A stretch of 64,000 nucleotides of DNA from Rhizobium altiplani (GTDB lineage: Bacteria; Pseudomonadota; Alphaproteobacteria; Rhizobiales; Rhizobiaceae), in NCBI RefSeq assembly GCF_001542405.1, contig NZ_LNCD01000036.1:44562-108561 (forward strand), in the 5' to 3' direction. Positions 9,376-18,502 of the stretch are shown in pieces. The number at the start of each line of letters is the position of its first letter. Position 1 is the first letter of the stretch. The translations under genes were made by a program, and so were the position numbers. A model generated the notes under the pieces. That model made no database searches. It was not told the DNA's origin and saw only the letters and a program-made list of their open reading frames with translations.

Positions 9376-9386
9376 GTTTAGTAAAC
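9376..9386. promoter_or_regulatory. LacI-type operator O2, GTTTAGTAAAC
   Basis: Perfect 11-base palindrome with the same arms as O1 and a different central base. Its centre is 130 bases from that of O1 and it lies 40 bases before the regulator's start codon. The spacing would allow looping between sites and autoregulation of the regulator (inference). Confidence 0.75.
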
Positions 9387-9425
9387 TCGTTCGCAGTCGC
9401 AGCATGAAGGGCAACCTGTCTCCGC

Positions 9426-10511
9426 ATGAAGAAACCGGGAAAACTGACTATCAGGGACATCGCCGAAGCAGCGGGCGTATCGCCCGCGACGGTTTCGCTC
9501 GTGCTAAACGGCAAGGGGGAGATTTCCGGCGTGACGCGGGCGCGGGTCTTGGAGGCGGTGGCTAGCCTAAACTACGTGCCGCGGGCAACGCGCAGCAACT
9601 CCGAACCGGGCGAGACCTTGCGCTTCTTGAAGATCGCCAAGCACGGCCACACGGTCAACCGCGACCACAGCGTCTTCATCTCCGACTATATCGACGGCAT
9701 GTCTGCCGAAGCGACGCGGCGTAACTACACGCTCGAAGTCGTGAGCTTCGAGGGCCAGCCGATCAGCACGGTGGCGGAGTCGCTTGCCGGCGCGCCGATA
9801 TCAGGCGTCATCGCGCTGGGTACGGAGTTGACGGAGGCCGATATCAGGCTCATTCAGAGTCTCGGCCTGCCGACCGTCTTCATCGACACGTTCTATGACG
9901 TGCTGGAGGCCAATTTCGTCGACATGAACAACGAGGACGCCGTCTATAAGGCGTTGTCGCGTTTCCGCATGCAGGGTTTCCAGCGCATCGGCTTCGTCGC
10001 TTCTCATGTCGACACGACCAACTTCCGTCTGCGGCGCGAGGCATTCTTCAAGAACATGGCGCGACTTAACCTGCCGGTGAACGAGGCCGACATCCTCTCA
10101 GTGGAGTCGACCTATGACGGAGCCTATCTCGACACGCGTGCGCTGCTTTCCACCGGGTTGGAGCTTGCCGAATGCTATTTCTGCACGAATGACATCATCG
10201 CCTACGGCTTCATACGCGCGCTTCGCGAGCACGGCGTCTCGATCCCGCAGGACGTCTCGATCATCGGTTTCGACAACCTGCCGCAGAGTGCCACCATGGA
10301 GCCGGGGCTGACGACCATCGATGTGTCCAAACGCAAGATCGGCAACCTCGCCGTTACCGTGCTCGATGACCTTATCGCTGCCGCCGAACCACAGCCGCCT
10401 GTCAAGATCCTTGTTGGCGCTGAGCTTGTTTTGCGCGCGAGCCACGAGCATGGCGAATCGACGACAGCGAAGGACCGCGCGACGCGCAAGACACAGCAGC
10501 CCGCGCAATAG
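9426..10511 (+). CDS. LacI-family transcriptional regulator of the sugar operon
   Basis: 361 aa. The N-terminal helix-turn-helix is seen as LTIRDIAEAAGVSPATVSL followed by the hinge (VLNGKGEISGVTRARVLEA..LNYVPRA). A periplasmic-binding-protein-like effector domain follows from about residue 65 to 340, including FVSSHVDTTNF-like and DVSIIGFDNLPQSATMEPGLTTID blocks conserved in LacI/GalR repressors. It is divergent from the ABC/DhaKL operon, and two palindromic operators lie in the intergenic region. It most likely represses the operon and is released by the imported sugar or its phosphate (inference). Confidence 0.92.
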   Translation: MKKPGKLTIRDIAEAAGVSPATVSLVLNGKGEISGVTRARVLEAVASLNYVPRATRSNSEPGETLRFLKIAKHGHTVNRDHSVFISDYIDGMSAEATRRNYTLEVVSFEGQPISTVAESLAGAPISGVIALGTELTEADIRLIQSLGLPTVFIDTFYDVLEANFVDMNNEDAVYKALSRFRMQGFQRIGFVASHVDTTNFRLRREAFFKNMARLNLPVNEADILSVESTYDGAYLDTRALLSTGLELAECYFCTNDIIAYGFIRALREHGVSIPQDVSIIGFDNLPQSATMEPGLTTIDVSKRKIGNLAVTVLDDLIAAAEPQPPVKILVGAELVLRASHEHGESTTAKDRATRKTQQPAQ

Positions 10512-10739
10512 AATCGCTTGAAAAGACTACACGAAAGAGCAGGTTCGGCCTTTAGGAAGAAATCCCAGCTTATGCGAGGCGAAAACCTGCGCCGGTGTCG
10601 CAATCGCCCCGATGGCGAAGATGTGAGGCGGCAGCATTGAAGCGATGTCCGCGCCCATTCCAATGATCCGACATCGCTTTTGCCGTGGTTGGTGCGGCCT
10701 TCATGGTCTCCTCCTTCATGATCTTCCTCTCATTCAAGC

Positions 10740-11110
10740 ACATTGCTGACGCGCACCCCAGATCCTGTTCTCGGCGTCGCGGTGAACATCTGCCTCGACG
10801 CCATAGATCGAGCGTGGCAGCTCGGGCGTCAGCACTGCGGCCGGCATGCTTGACGATAATCCGGTCTGCGAAACTTGCCGCCAATGTCAGGTCGTGCAAG
10901 ACGACGAGGGTGACGAGCGCTAGGGCGTGGGTCGCATCCCGAACGTGAGGCATCAGCAGCATGATGGCGAAGGTCCAGGGCACTGGCAGGTTCGTCCAGC
11001 AGCAGAAAACAGCGCGCATCAGCGCCGGGGCGAAATACACGATCTGGCGCTGCCCGCCGGAAAGCGTCTCCAGCCGGCGTGCGACAGGTCCAGCATGTCA
11101 AACGCGATCG
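10740..11110 (-). pseudogene. Decayed siderophore/heme ABC ATPase (FepC/HmuV-like)
   Basis: Consecutive pieces in three frames rebuild the second half of an iron-complex ABC ATPase: ETLSGGQRQIVYFAPALMR (signature), then FLLLDEPASALDLRHH (Walker B and D-loop), then VVLHDLTLAASFADRIIV (H-loop), then LTPELPRSIYGVEADVH (C-terminal FepC block). At least three frame changes are needed and the Walker A half is absent. It cannot encode a working ATPase. It is on the same strand as the downstream sugar operon but is not part of it. Confidence 0.75.
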
Positions 11111-11142
11111 TGAGCAGTGGCCGCACACTCGGCCGGGAACCA

Positions 11143-12831
11143 CTACGCCGGCCCAGCCTCCTGCGGCGCTGTACTGTTCATGTCTTTGTACTGTTCTATC
11201 GCAACACGTGCGTTGAACAAAAGACGGCGTGGGCCAAGTTGCTTGTCCAATCCGGACTTGCGAACTATCTCGAGCACGCCCGGGTTCAATCCCACGAGCC
11301 AAACCGTGACACCCTCTCTCACCGCGCGCTCATCATTTTCGATCATCATCTGGAGAGCCGAATATTCGATGTCGGAGACGCGGCTCATGTCGATGGCCAG
11401 CACACGAGGCTTGTGCTTTGTGACCAAGGCCCCGATCTGGTCGGTCACGTCCTGCGCATTGATAAAGAAAAGACGACCTTCCGGACGCACGATGAGCAGT
11501 CCCTCGAAGGTTTCGTCGTCGGGATGCTCGGGAGAGACGGGGCGAAGCACGTCAGCCCCGCGCTTTTTTCCGATCACTGAGACGCGCGGATGCGCCGCCT
11601 GGTAAGCGAGGGTGATGAGCGACAGGATGATTGCGACAATGATGCCCTGCAATGTACCGAATGTCAGGACACCGACCGCCGCAACCAATGCCCACCAAAA
11701 CTCCATCGCTCGGATCCGCCGAATTTGCACAAACTCTGCCGGCTTTATCAGGCCGACAGAGTAGACGATGACGATCGCCGCCAGGACGGCGTTCGGCAGA
11801 AGTCCGAGGATCGGCGCGAACAACAACATCGTGGCCAAGGCCGCGGCCGCTATGACGAACGAGGCCCTTTGCGAGCGACCGCCCGCCGAGCGAACGACAC
11901 TCGTCTGGGACGTTCCGCCGCCCGCCGGCATCGCCCCTAAGACGGCGCCCGCGAGATTGGCGGCACCGGTCGCTGTGAGTTCGCGGCTTGGGTCGATGAG
12001 CGGGTCCCCGGGAGCTTGAAAAGCGCGACCTGCCGCAATGGTCTCTGTGAAGCTCATCAGCGCGAGCCCCAACGCGGCTGGCAACAGGCTCTGTGCCAAG
12101 GTGAAGTCGGGCAAGGCAAGAGACGGTAAGCCCTGAGGAATATGTCCGACCGTCGAGACGCCGAGCTGCGAAAGATGGAAGAGCCAAGAGGCGGCAATGG
12201 CTCCCGCTACAATGACGAGCGGAGCTGGAGAATGGGGCTTGAGGTTTTCCATCGCCACCAGCAGAACCAGCGTCACCCCGCCGACGAGAAGTGTCGGCAA
12301 ATGAATGTCCGGAACATGGAAGATGACGCTTGCGAGATCGAAGAAGAAGGAATGCTTTTGGATATGAATCCCCAGAAGCTTCGGCAGTTGATCCAGCAAA
12401 ATGACGAAGCCGATTCCAGCCTTGAAGCCGGTTAACACTGGCGATGATATGAAGTTGGCGATAAAGCCGAGGCGCACCAGCCTAGCTACAATCAGCGCTG
12501 CACCGACAAGAAGTGTGAGTGTGGCGGTTGCGGCGACAAGCCTTTGCGGGTCTTCGTCCGGCACGACCAGACCGAGGGCGGCGCCGGTGAGGATCGCGAG
12601 CGTTGTTGTCGAGGTAACGCTCAGTACCCGTGACGACCCGAGCAGGCCATATACGATAGCGGGGACCAACGCGGTGTAGAGCCCAACCGCCACAGGCAAC
12701 CCCGCGACCGTCGCGTAGGCCATCGCCTTGGGCAGCACCACGGTTGCAGCCGTCAGGCCAGCAATGACGTCGAAGCGAAGAGCGGCGGAACCTGATGCCG
12801 CACTGCTGCTATCTGTCGGATGGGCCTGCAT
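11143..12831 (-). CDS. SulP-family anion transporter with STAS domain
   Basis: 562 aa from the ATG at 12831; the frame stays open 31 codons further upstream. The transmembrane part starts at RFDVIAGLTAATVVLPKAMAYA, the SLC26/SulP entry motif, and shows 10-14 hydrophobic helices up to about residue 410, including AGAVLGAMPAGGGTSQTSV. A cytosolic STAS domain ends the protein (roughly 440-555), with IDMSRVSDIEYSALQMM. The family moves sulfate, bicarbonate or dicarboxylates, and the substrate cannot be assigned here. A second, divergent SulP gene lies at 14948-16663 on the other strand. Confidence 0.9.
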   Translation of the reverse strand: MQAHPTDSSSAASGSAALRFDVIAGLTAATVVLPKAMAYATVAGLPVAVGLYTALVPAIVYGLLGSSRVLSVTSTTTLAILTGAALGLVVPDEDPQRLVAATATLTLLVGAALIVARLVRLGFIANFISSPVLTGFKAGIGFVILLDQLPKLLGIHIQKHSFFFDLASVIFHVPDIHLPTLLVGGVTLVLLVAMENLKPHSPAPLVIVAGAIAASWLFHLSQLGVSTVGHIPQGLPSLALPDFTLAQSLLPAALGLALMSFTETIAAGRAFQAPGDPLIDPSRELTATGAANLAGAVLGAMPAGGGTSQTSVVRSAGGRSQRASFVIAAAALATMLLFAPILGLLPNAVLAAIVIVYSVGLIKPAEFVQIRRIRAMEFWWALVAAVGVLTFGTLQGIIVAIILSLITLAYQAAHPRVSVIGKKRGADVLRPVSPEHPDDETFEGLLIVRPEGRLFFINAQDVTDQIGALVTKHKPRVLAIDMSRVSDIEYSALQMMIENDERAVREGVTVWLVGLNPGVLEIVRKSGLDKQLGPRRLLFNARVAIEQYKDMNSTAPQEAGPA

Positions 12832-13274
12832 CGGTCTGACCTTTACGGGAAGGGCGCGCCCCAAGCCTAGTCTCTGATCAGCGGCGCGGTCAATGCCCGA
12901 AGAGCGGGGCTTGGGTCGGCGCACCGCAGGGGCGGTTGCTATTGCTGGCGAGCGTTATAGTTTGCCCCTAGCGTAGGGTCGGCTGCTCGCCGGCATCCAC
13001 ACCAGCGATCGTATCTGGATGCTTTGGGGCAACCTTGGTATAGTGTGTGCCTCCTGAGCTAAGTAGGGTCGCTCTTCTGTGGAAAATCCCGTTGCTGCGG
13101 TCTCATCCCGTAACGCGCTTTTGCGAACCCTGATGTCGCCACACTCAGCGCTGGCGCCGGCGAAATCCTCCCTGGACCGTCGCGATCTGGTCAAGTGCAT
13201 CGGCAGGATCCGAGCGGGCGCCGCGACGATGGGTGATCCCATGCCTTCGACGGTTTCTCTGACGGGAGACCAAG
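12832..13274. other. Divergent intergenic region
   Basis: About 440 bases between the SulP gene and the AI-2E-type permease gene. No coding potential I trust, and no clear operator was seen. It presumably holds promoters for both genes. Confidence 0.4.
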
Positions 13275-14369
13275 ATGCCCGATGATACGGATCCTGCCGG
13301 CGGCACCCACCGTCAACTCGGGCTTGGCACAGCCGGCCTGATTGAGCGCAGCATCACTTTGCTGATGGTCGTGGTCCTGCTTGTCGGCGTGCTCGCGATA
13401 TTGAAGCCCTTCGCCGCCGCCATCCTTTTCGGGGCGACGTTGGCGATTGCCGCCTGGCCCTTGCGCCAATGGATGATCGGCCGGGGTGTCGGGCCTCGCC
13501 TGACTGCAGCGCTGCTTCTCCTGCTTTCGCTCCTGGTGATCGTGTTGCCGGCACTGATCATGGCTCCGGTTCTCACCGACGAACTGAAGGCGTTCACGGA
13601 GAGCGTCGAGAACTACTTCGCGGCAACACCACAACGTCCCGGCTGGATCGAGAACGTCCCCCTGATCGGTGGCAAACTTGCTTCTGCATGGGATGGTCTA
13701 CTAGAAGCGAAGGGTGACGTCGCCACTGCACTTGCACCCCAATCCGAGATTTTGCAGCGGTGGCTAATCACGGCGGCGCGTGCGCTTGGCGACAGCGTCG
13801 TCCAGATGATCCTGGCGCTGATCGTGGCAACCATGTTTTGTATCAACGGGAGCAAGCTGGTTGAAGAACTGGATAGCATCGTCGTCCGGCTGGGCGGGGC
13901 AACGGCGCATGCCAGCCTTCTTGCAGCCGCCGGCGCGGTTCGCAGCGTCTCCTATGGCGTGATCGGCACAGCTCTCGCGCAGGCAGCGCTACTGGTGCTC
14001 GGCCTGGCACTCGCAGGTGTGCCTGGTGCGACCACGCTCGGCTTCGTCGGCCTGCTGCTCTCCATCAGCCAGATCGGAGCCCCCCTCCTGGTGCTGATCT
14101 GGGGTGGTGCGGCGTGGTGGCTGTTCGGACAGGGCCAGGTCGGATGGGGGAGCTTCATGGTCGCATGGGGAGTTTTGGTCAGTATGGTCGACAACGTTCT
14201 CAAACCATGGCTGATCGGTCGCGGCATTCGAATGCCTATGCCTCTGACGATCCTGGGCGTCTTTGGTGGCTTTATCGCCTTTGGCTTCCTTGGTCTGTTT
14301 ATTGGACCGACGCTGCTTGCTGTCGCTTTCGTCCTGCTGCAGGCATGGCGGACGAGTCCGCCCGGCTAA
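13275..14369 (+). CDS. AI-2E/PerM-family membrane permease
   Basis: 364 aa with about eight hydrophobic segments. Helices run from residue 20-60 (LLMVVVLLVGVLAILKPFAA) through the last blocks IGAPLLVLIWGGAAWWLFGQ and GVFGGFIAFGFLGLFIGPTL. The pattern FGFLGLFIGPTLLAVAF near the C-terminus and the long extracytoplasmic loop (about 100-190) are typical of PF01594 (AI-2E family transporter, YdiK/PerM). Members have been linked to signal export or Na+/H+ antiport, and most are uncharacterised. It stands between two SulP genes. Confidence 0.88.
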   Translation: MPDDTDPAGGTHRQLGLGTAGLIERSITLLMVVVLLVGVLAILKPFAAAILFGATLAIAAWPLRQWMIGRGVGPRLTAALLLLLSLLVIVLPALIMAPVLTDELKAFTESVENYFAATPQRPGWIENVPLIGGKLASAWDGLLEAKGDVATALAPQSEILQRWLITAARALGDSVVQMILALIVATMFCINGSKLVEELDSIVVRLGGATAHASLLAAAGAVRSVSYGVIGTALAQAALLVLGLALAGVPGATTLGFVGLLLSISQIGAPLLVLIWGGAAWWLFGQGQVGWGSFMVAWGVLVSMVDNVLKPWLIGRGIRMPMPLTILGVFGGFIAFGFLGLFIGPTLLAVAFVLLQAWRTSPPG

Positions 14370-14947
14370 CAACTGGCTTCCAATTGGATCGCGGCAAAGG
14401 CGAGTTACCAAGGATTGCCGCTGAACCTTCCAGAAGATGTCGTCGGACTTCGTGTCCTTCGGGCCAAGCGGAATCGGAGGCGTCGATGCAAGTGTTCTAG
14501 ACATAAACATGGACGCAGGAACATTCCGGGCATCCTAAGCTACCCATCGTGTCGGATGGTTAGGAGCCAACTGGGCCATGAAGGTGTATCTTACGTGATA
14601 CTAGGCAGTCGGCTCGAAATGTTGAGGAGCCGATAGTGGACAACCGACTGCAAACTGCAGATCATCGAAGACGCCCGGCAAGGGCCCCGTCCGCATTGAC
14701 AGTGTTGGCCCCTTCGGGGCCCAGAAAGTCAGGGCCCCGATCATTTTCAAGACATCAGATTTCTCTCTCTGGGGGCTATGACTCCGCGCAAGAGGCGTGG
14801 GCGGCTTGCCCGCATCTGGGACAGCGGTTGGACAAATGCGTTGGCCGGCGAAATATGCTATACCCTTTTATATCATGAGGAGGTGAACCTGCCAGACGTA
14901 GCCGAAGAGGCGAGGTCGACAACAATGATGGGGGGTGAAAAAGGTAA
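14370..14947. other. Intergenic region with a GC hairpin
   Basis: 578 bases without a credible gene. At 14707-14721 the sequence GGCCCCTTCGGGGCC forms a perfect 6-base stem with a 3-base loop and is followed by another GGGCCCC run, as in REP-like or terminator-like elements. There is no T tract after it. Confidence 0.45.
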
Positions 14948-16663
14948 GTGGCTGACGCTTTCGCGCGCTGGTTGCCGGGGTTTCAAGTTCTTCGTCAGTA
15001 CAAGGCTGACTGGCTTTTCCATGATTTTGTTGCAGGGATTGTGCTGACCACCATGCTGGTGCCGGTCGGTATCGCCTATGCTGTAGCGTCGGGGGTACCT
15101 GGAATTTACGGGCTCTACGCGACGATTGTCCCCTTGTTAGCCTATGCGGTGTTTGGGCCAAGCCGGATTTTGGTTCTAGGTCCTGATTCATCACTCGCAG
15201 CAATCATCCTCGCTACTGTCCTACCCCTCTCAGGAGGAGACCCCCCGCGCGCAGTCGCGTTGGCCGGCGCCATGGCAATAGTATCAGGGTTCGTCTGCAT
15301 CATCGCGGGCTTCGCGCGCCTCGGGTTTATCACCGAACTGCTCTCGAAACCCATTCGATACGGGTACATGAATGGCATAGCGTTGACGGTTCTTCTTGGT
15401 CAGCTTCCCAAGCTCCTCGGTTTTTCAATTGAACGAAGTGGGCCATTGCGCGACCTATGGGCAATAGGCAAAGGAATCCTGGCCGGCAGCATCAACTGGG
15501 CCGCGTTTGCGATTGGTGGCGGAGCGCTGGCGTGCATTCTTCTGCTCAAACGCCACAAGCGTGTACCGGGCATCCTAATCGCTGTCCTTGCCGCGACCGT
15601 TATTGCCGGAATGCTGCAATTGGCAGATCGAGCGGGGGTTTCGGTACTGGGACCACTTCCGCAAGGACTGCCGGCCTTCCAAATCCCCTTGATCGACATC
15701 GCGGATCTCGTACCGGTGTTAATGGGCGGATTCGCGGTGGCGATGGTTTCATTTGCTGACACTAGCGTACTATCTCGAGTTTATGCCGTCCGACTTGGTT
15801 ATCGCGTCGACCCAAATCAGGAGATGGTGGCTCTCGGCGCGTCCAACCTCGCAGCGGGATTGTTCCAAGGGTTTCCGATTAGCAGCAGCTCCTCCCGCAC
15901 CCCAGTTGCGGAGGCTGCAGGGGCAAAGACACAGTTATCCGGCGTTGTTGGAGCGATTGCCGTCGCTTTGTTGTTGCTCCTTGCGCCCAACCTTTTGCAG
16001 AATTTGCCGAACGCTGCCCTTGCTGCGGTTGTCATATCTTCGGCCATTGGACTCTTCGAGTTTCATGATCTGAAACGGATTTACCGAATCCAGCGTTGGG
16101 AATTTTGGCTATCGATCCTCTGTTTTGTCGGCGTGGCCGTGTTCGGCGCAATTCCCGGGATAGGTATCGCGGTGGCTGTCGCCGTTATCGAGTTCCTGTG
16201 GGACGGCTGGCGTCCCCATTCGGCTGTGCTTGGACGTGCGGCAGGCGTCAAGGGCTATCACGATATAACGCGATACCCGAATACCCGTCGAATACCGGGT
16301 CTCGTGCTCTTCCGTTGGGACGCACCGCTGTTCTTCGCCAACGCTGAACTTTTCAAGGAACGGGTTTCCGAGGCCGTTGCTGCGTCACCGACGGCAGTGA
16401 ATTGGGTAGTCGTTGCAGCGGAGCCCGTAACGGATATTGATGTTACGTCATCCGACAGTTTGGCCGAGCTTGTTGATGATCTCCGGGCCAAGGGAATCAC
16501 GTTCCGGTTCGCCGAACTCAAGGATCCGGTGAAGGACCAGCTAAAACGCTTTGGTCTGTTCGCCGAGTTGGGCGAGGCAGCTTTTTACCCGACCGTCGGT
16601 TCTGCGGTGGACGGTTATCTTGATAGATACGCAATTGACTGGAAAGACGATGAAGAGTCTTAG
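14948..16663 (+). CDS. SulP-family anion transporter, second copy
   Basis: 571 aa from a GTG start, with purine-rich GGGGGGTGAAAAAGG just upstream. The N-terminal block (FARWLPGFQVLRQYKADWLF, then VAGIVLTTMLVPVGIAYA) and the internal GRVPNQE-like and SSSRTPVAEAAGAKTQL segments are typical of SulP transporters. A STAS domain occupies about residues 440-560 (WVVVAAEPVTDIDVTSSDSL). It is more similar to the cyanobacterial/proteobacterial 'SulP with TEGAKTQ' group than to the SulP encoded at 11143-12831, so the two are not a recent duplication. The substrate is unknown. Confidence 0.9.
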   Translation: MADAFARWLPGFQVLRQYKADWLFHDFVAGIVLTTMLVPVGIAYAVASGVPGIYGLYATIVPLLAYAVFGPSRILVLGPDSSLAAIILATVLPLSGGDPPRAVALAGAMAIVSGFVCIIAGFARLGFITELLSKPIRYGYMNGIALTVLLGQLPKLLGFSIERSGPLRDLWAIGKGILAGSINWAAFAIGGGALACILLLKRHKRVPGILIAVLAATVIAGMLQLADRAGVSVLGPLPQGLPAFQIPLIDIADLVPVLMGGFAVAMVSFADTSVLSRVYAVRLGYRVDPNQEMVALGASNLAAGLFQGFPISSSSSRTPVAEAAGAKTQLSGVVGAIAVALLLLLAPNLLQNLPNAALAAVVISSAIGLFEFHDLKRIYRIQRWEFWLSILCFVGVAVFGAIPGIGIAVAVAVIEFLWDGWRPHSAVLGRAAGVKGYHDITRYPNTRRIPGLVLFRWDAPLFFANAELFKERVSEAVAASPTAVNWVVVAAEPVTDIDVTSSDSLAELVDDLRAKGITFRFAELKDPVKDQLKRFGLFAELGEAAFYPTVGSAVDGYLDRYAIDWKDDEES

Positions 16664-16682
16664 AAGAAACCGTCGACGGAGT

Positions 16683-16990
16683 TCATCCATAGCGGTCTGT
16701 GCCTGCCGGCTCACAGGTGATGTCGACGCCGTTGACGAGCGCGCGCTGTCGTTCCCTGGCCTTCAGCCCCAGAACCAATACGTTCTGGCAGCGCCAGCGG
16801 AATGTCTCCGGCGTGTCGATCTCGACGATCCGGATCATCGCGCCTGGCGATCTTCAGCGTGCCGCCATCGACCGAGCCGGCTCCATCTGGCGCGGTTCGG
16901 CCGACAGCGAGCGGCCGGTGAACATTCCACGGAGCAACGTCGGCTGGCGACCGCAACAGGAAGTTGCAGATTGTCCACGCCGCTGCACGA
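16683..16990 (-). pseudogene. Decayed thermonuclease-like (SNase-fold) protein
   Basis: One frame (starting at 16838) reads IRIVEIDTPETFRWRCQN, ELVLGLKA-like residues, then CEPAGTDRYG and a TGA stop. That is the SNase/YncB family core with the Arg, Asp and Glu of R..xDTPET and the GTDRYGR region cut short by the stop. Upstream, in another frame, AGSVDGGTLKI gives the family's first motif, but the catalytic VDGDT has become VDGGT. A frameshift between the motifs, a lost Ca-binding Asp and a premature stop together make it a pseudogene of a secreted micrococcal-nuclease-like enzyme. Confidence 0.65.
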
Positions 16991-17499
16991 GTGCGTGAAT
17001 GGTGACATAACAAGGATGTCGACTTCGGTTGCCAAAATAGGAGGTGGCATGAAAGAGTCCGCCTCCACCGACAGAACGGATCACTGAGATGCAGTTGCTG
17101 ATCGAGGGACAGTCACACTTCCAGCCTTTCGGCTCACCTTACTGGGGTTCGGAAAATCTCAACAAGGGAGTTGGAAGCATGACTGCCTCTTATGATTACC
17201 TTATCGGCGTCGACGACCACAAATCCTATAGCCACCTAACGAGCCCGGCAGGACTGGGCTGCGCTCCTTTAGGAGAATGGGAAGCCGGGAGCCGAACGCC
17301 ACTCTGTGACCGAAGCCATATGTATCAGGGTCACGCATTGGAGAATGGTTCAAGAACCGAGGGGCGGGAAATCACCCATCCATCGGAACGAAGAGATTTA
17401 GCCGATCGGCGCAAATGCCGGTCAAACCACAACCGAGCCCAAGGAAAAGCCGCCAGTTGAAGGCGTTTTGCCCCTTGTGTTCTTTCATTGGAGCACGTC
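16991..17499. other. Intergenic region upstream of the PPK2 gene
   Basis: About 500 bases. An open frame of 123 codons exists from 17089 on the plus strand, but its composition is not protein-like and it matches nothing I know. It presumably contains the PPK2 promoter. Confidence 0.35.
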
Positions 17500-18450
17500 A
17501 TGGCAGAGGACAAGATGAAACTGGATGTGGATTTTGACCAGAAGCGTGAGATCCCTGTGGGGGACAGCGGCCGCGTACGCTTTCGTTTCCGCGACATTGC
17601 CGTGGAGCCCGGAAAGGCGGTTTCGCTTAAGGATTTCGACCCGGATTTCACCGGCGGCTATGACGACAAGGCCGGGGCGCTCGAGAAAGTGGCGGCAAAC
17701 GTCGATCGACTGTCTGCGATGCAGGAAGTTCTCTATGCCCAGGATAACTACGCCCTGTTGATCATTTTTCAGGCCATGGACGCGGCGGGCAAGGATGGCG
17801 CGATCCGCCATGTCATGTCCGGGATCAATCCGCAGGGTTGCCAGGTTACAAGCTTCAAGGCGCCGTCGGCGGAGGATCTAGACTATGGCTATCTTTGGCG
17901 CGCATCAAAGGCGCTGCCAGGGCGCGGCATGATCGGCATTTTCAACCGATCCTACTACGAGGATGTTCTGGTCGTCAGGGTTCACCCGGAACTGCTTGAA
18001 AAGCAAAAGCTTCCGACGCGCGCTCGCAAAGGAGATATCTGGCAACGCCGGTTCAAGGAAATAAACAATTTTGAAAAATATCTTCGGCAAAACGGCACAA
18101 TCGTTTTGAAGTTTTTTCTCAATGTCTCCAAGAAGGAGCAGAAGAATCGCTTCCTGGCGCGGATAGACGAGCCAGAAAAGAATTGGAAGTTTTCACCGGC
18201 GGATTATGCAGAGCGAAAACACTGGGACGACTACCAAAAGGCGTTCGAGGATATGCTGGAAAACACCAGCACGGAGTGGGCTCCCTGGTTCGTCATTCCG
18301 GCCGATAACAAATGGTTTGCCCGACTGGCGGTTTCGGAGGTGATCTCCGGGGCCTTCGAGAGGATCGATCTGCAGATGCCTGTGGTCAGTGAAGCGCGAA
18401 AGAAGGAACTGGGGCAGATACGAAGCCAGCTTCTCGACGAAGAGGACTGA
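17500..18450 (+). CDS. ppk2: Polyphosphate kinase 2 family phosphotransferase
   Basis: 316 aa from the ATG at 17500, with GGAG seven bases upstream. A TTG 12 bases earlier is unlikely because it overlaps that site. PPK2 enzymes move phosphate between polyphosphate and nucleotides in the cytosol. The Walker A-like motif is FQAMDAAGKDGAIRHVM (about residues 88-104), the Walker B-like region is FNRSYYEDVLVVRVHP, and the lid region lies around residues 165-190 (WQRRFKEINNFEKYL). The length and the sequence FRDIAVEPGKAVSL..DPDFTGGYDDK fit the single-domain 'PPK2, nucleotide phosphotransferase' subgroup. It converges with the glycoside hydrolase gene, whose stop is 52 bases away. Confidence 0.92.
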   Translation: MAEDKMKLDVDFDQKREIPVGDSGRVRFRFRDIAVEPGKAVSLKDFDPDFTGGYDDKAGALEKVAANVDRLSAMQEVLYAQDNYALLIIFQAMDAAGKDGAIRHVMSGINPQGCQVTSFKAPSAEDLDYGYLWRASKALPGRGMIGIFNRSYYEDVLVVRVHPELLEKQKLPTRARKGDIWQRRFKEINNFEKYLRQNGTIVLKFFLNVSKKEQKNRFLARIDEPEKNWKFSPADYAERKHWDDYQKAFEDMLENTSTEWAPWFVIPADNKWFARLAVSEVISGAFERIDLQMPVVSEARKKELGQIRSQLLDEED

Positions 18451-18502
18451 TGGCGCGGCTCTGTCGCTGGCATGTTGCCCGTCGCCACCCGTGCCTGTCG
18501 CC

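Noticed and set aside
14707..14721. GGCCCC hairpin as a transcription terminator
   Set aside because: No T tract follows and no gene ends nearby; REP-like element is as likely.
17089..17460. Possible 123-codon gene before PPK2
   Set aside because: Starts without a clear ribosome-binding site, has no known domain and an irregular composition; a second ATG at 17179 has GGAG but the product is still unconvincing.
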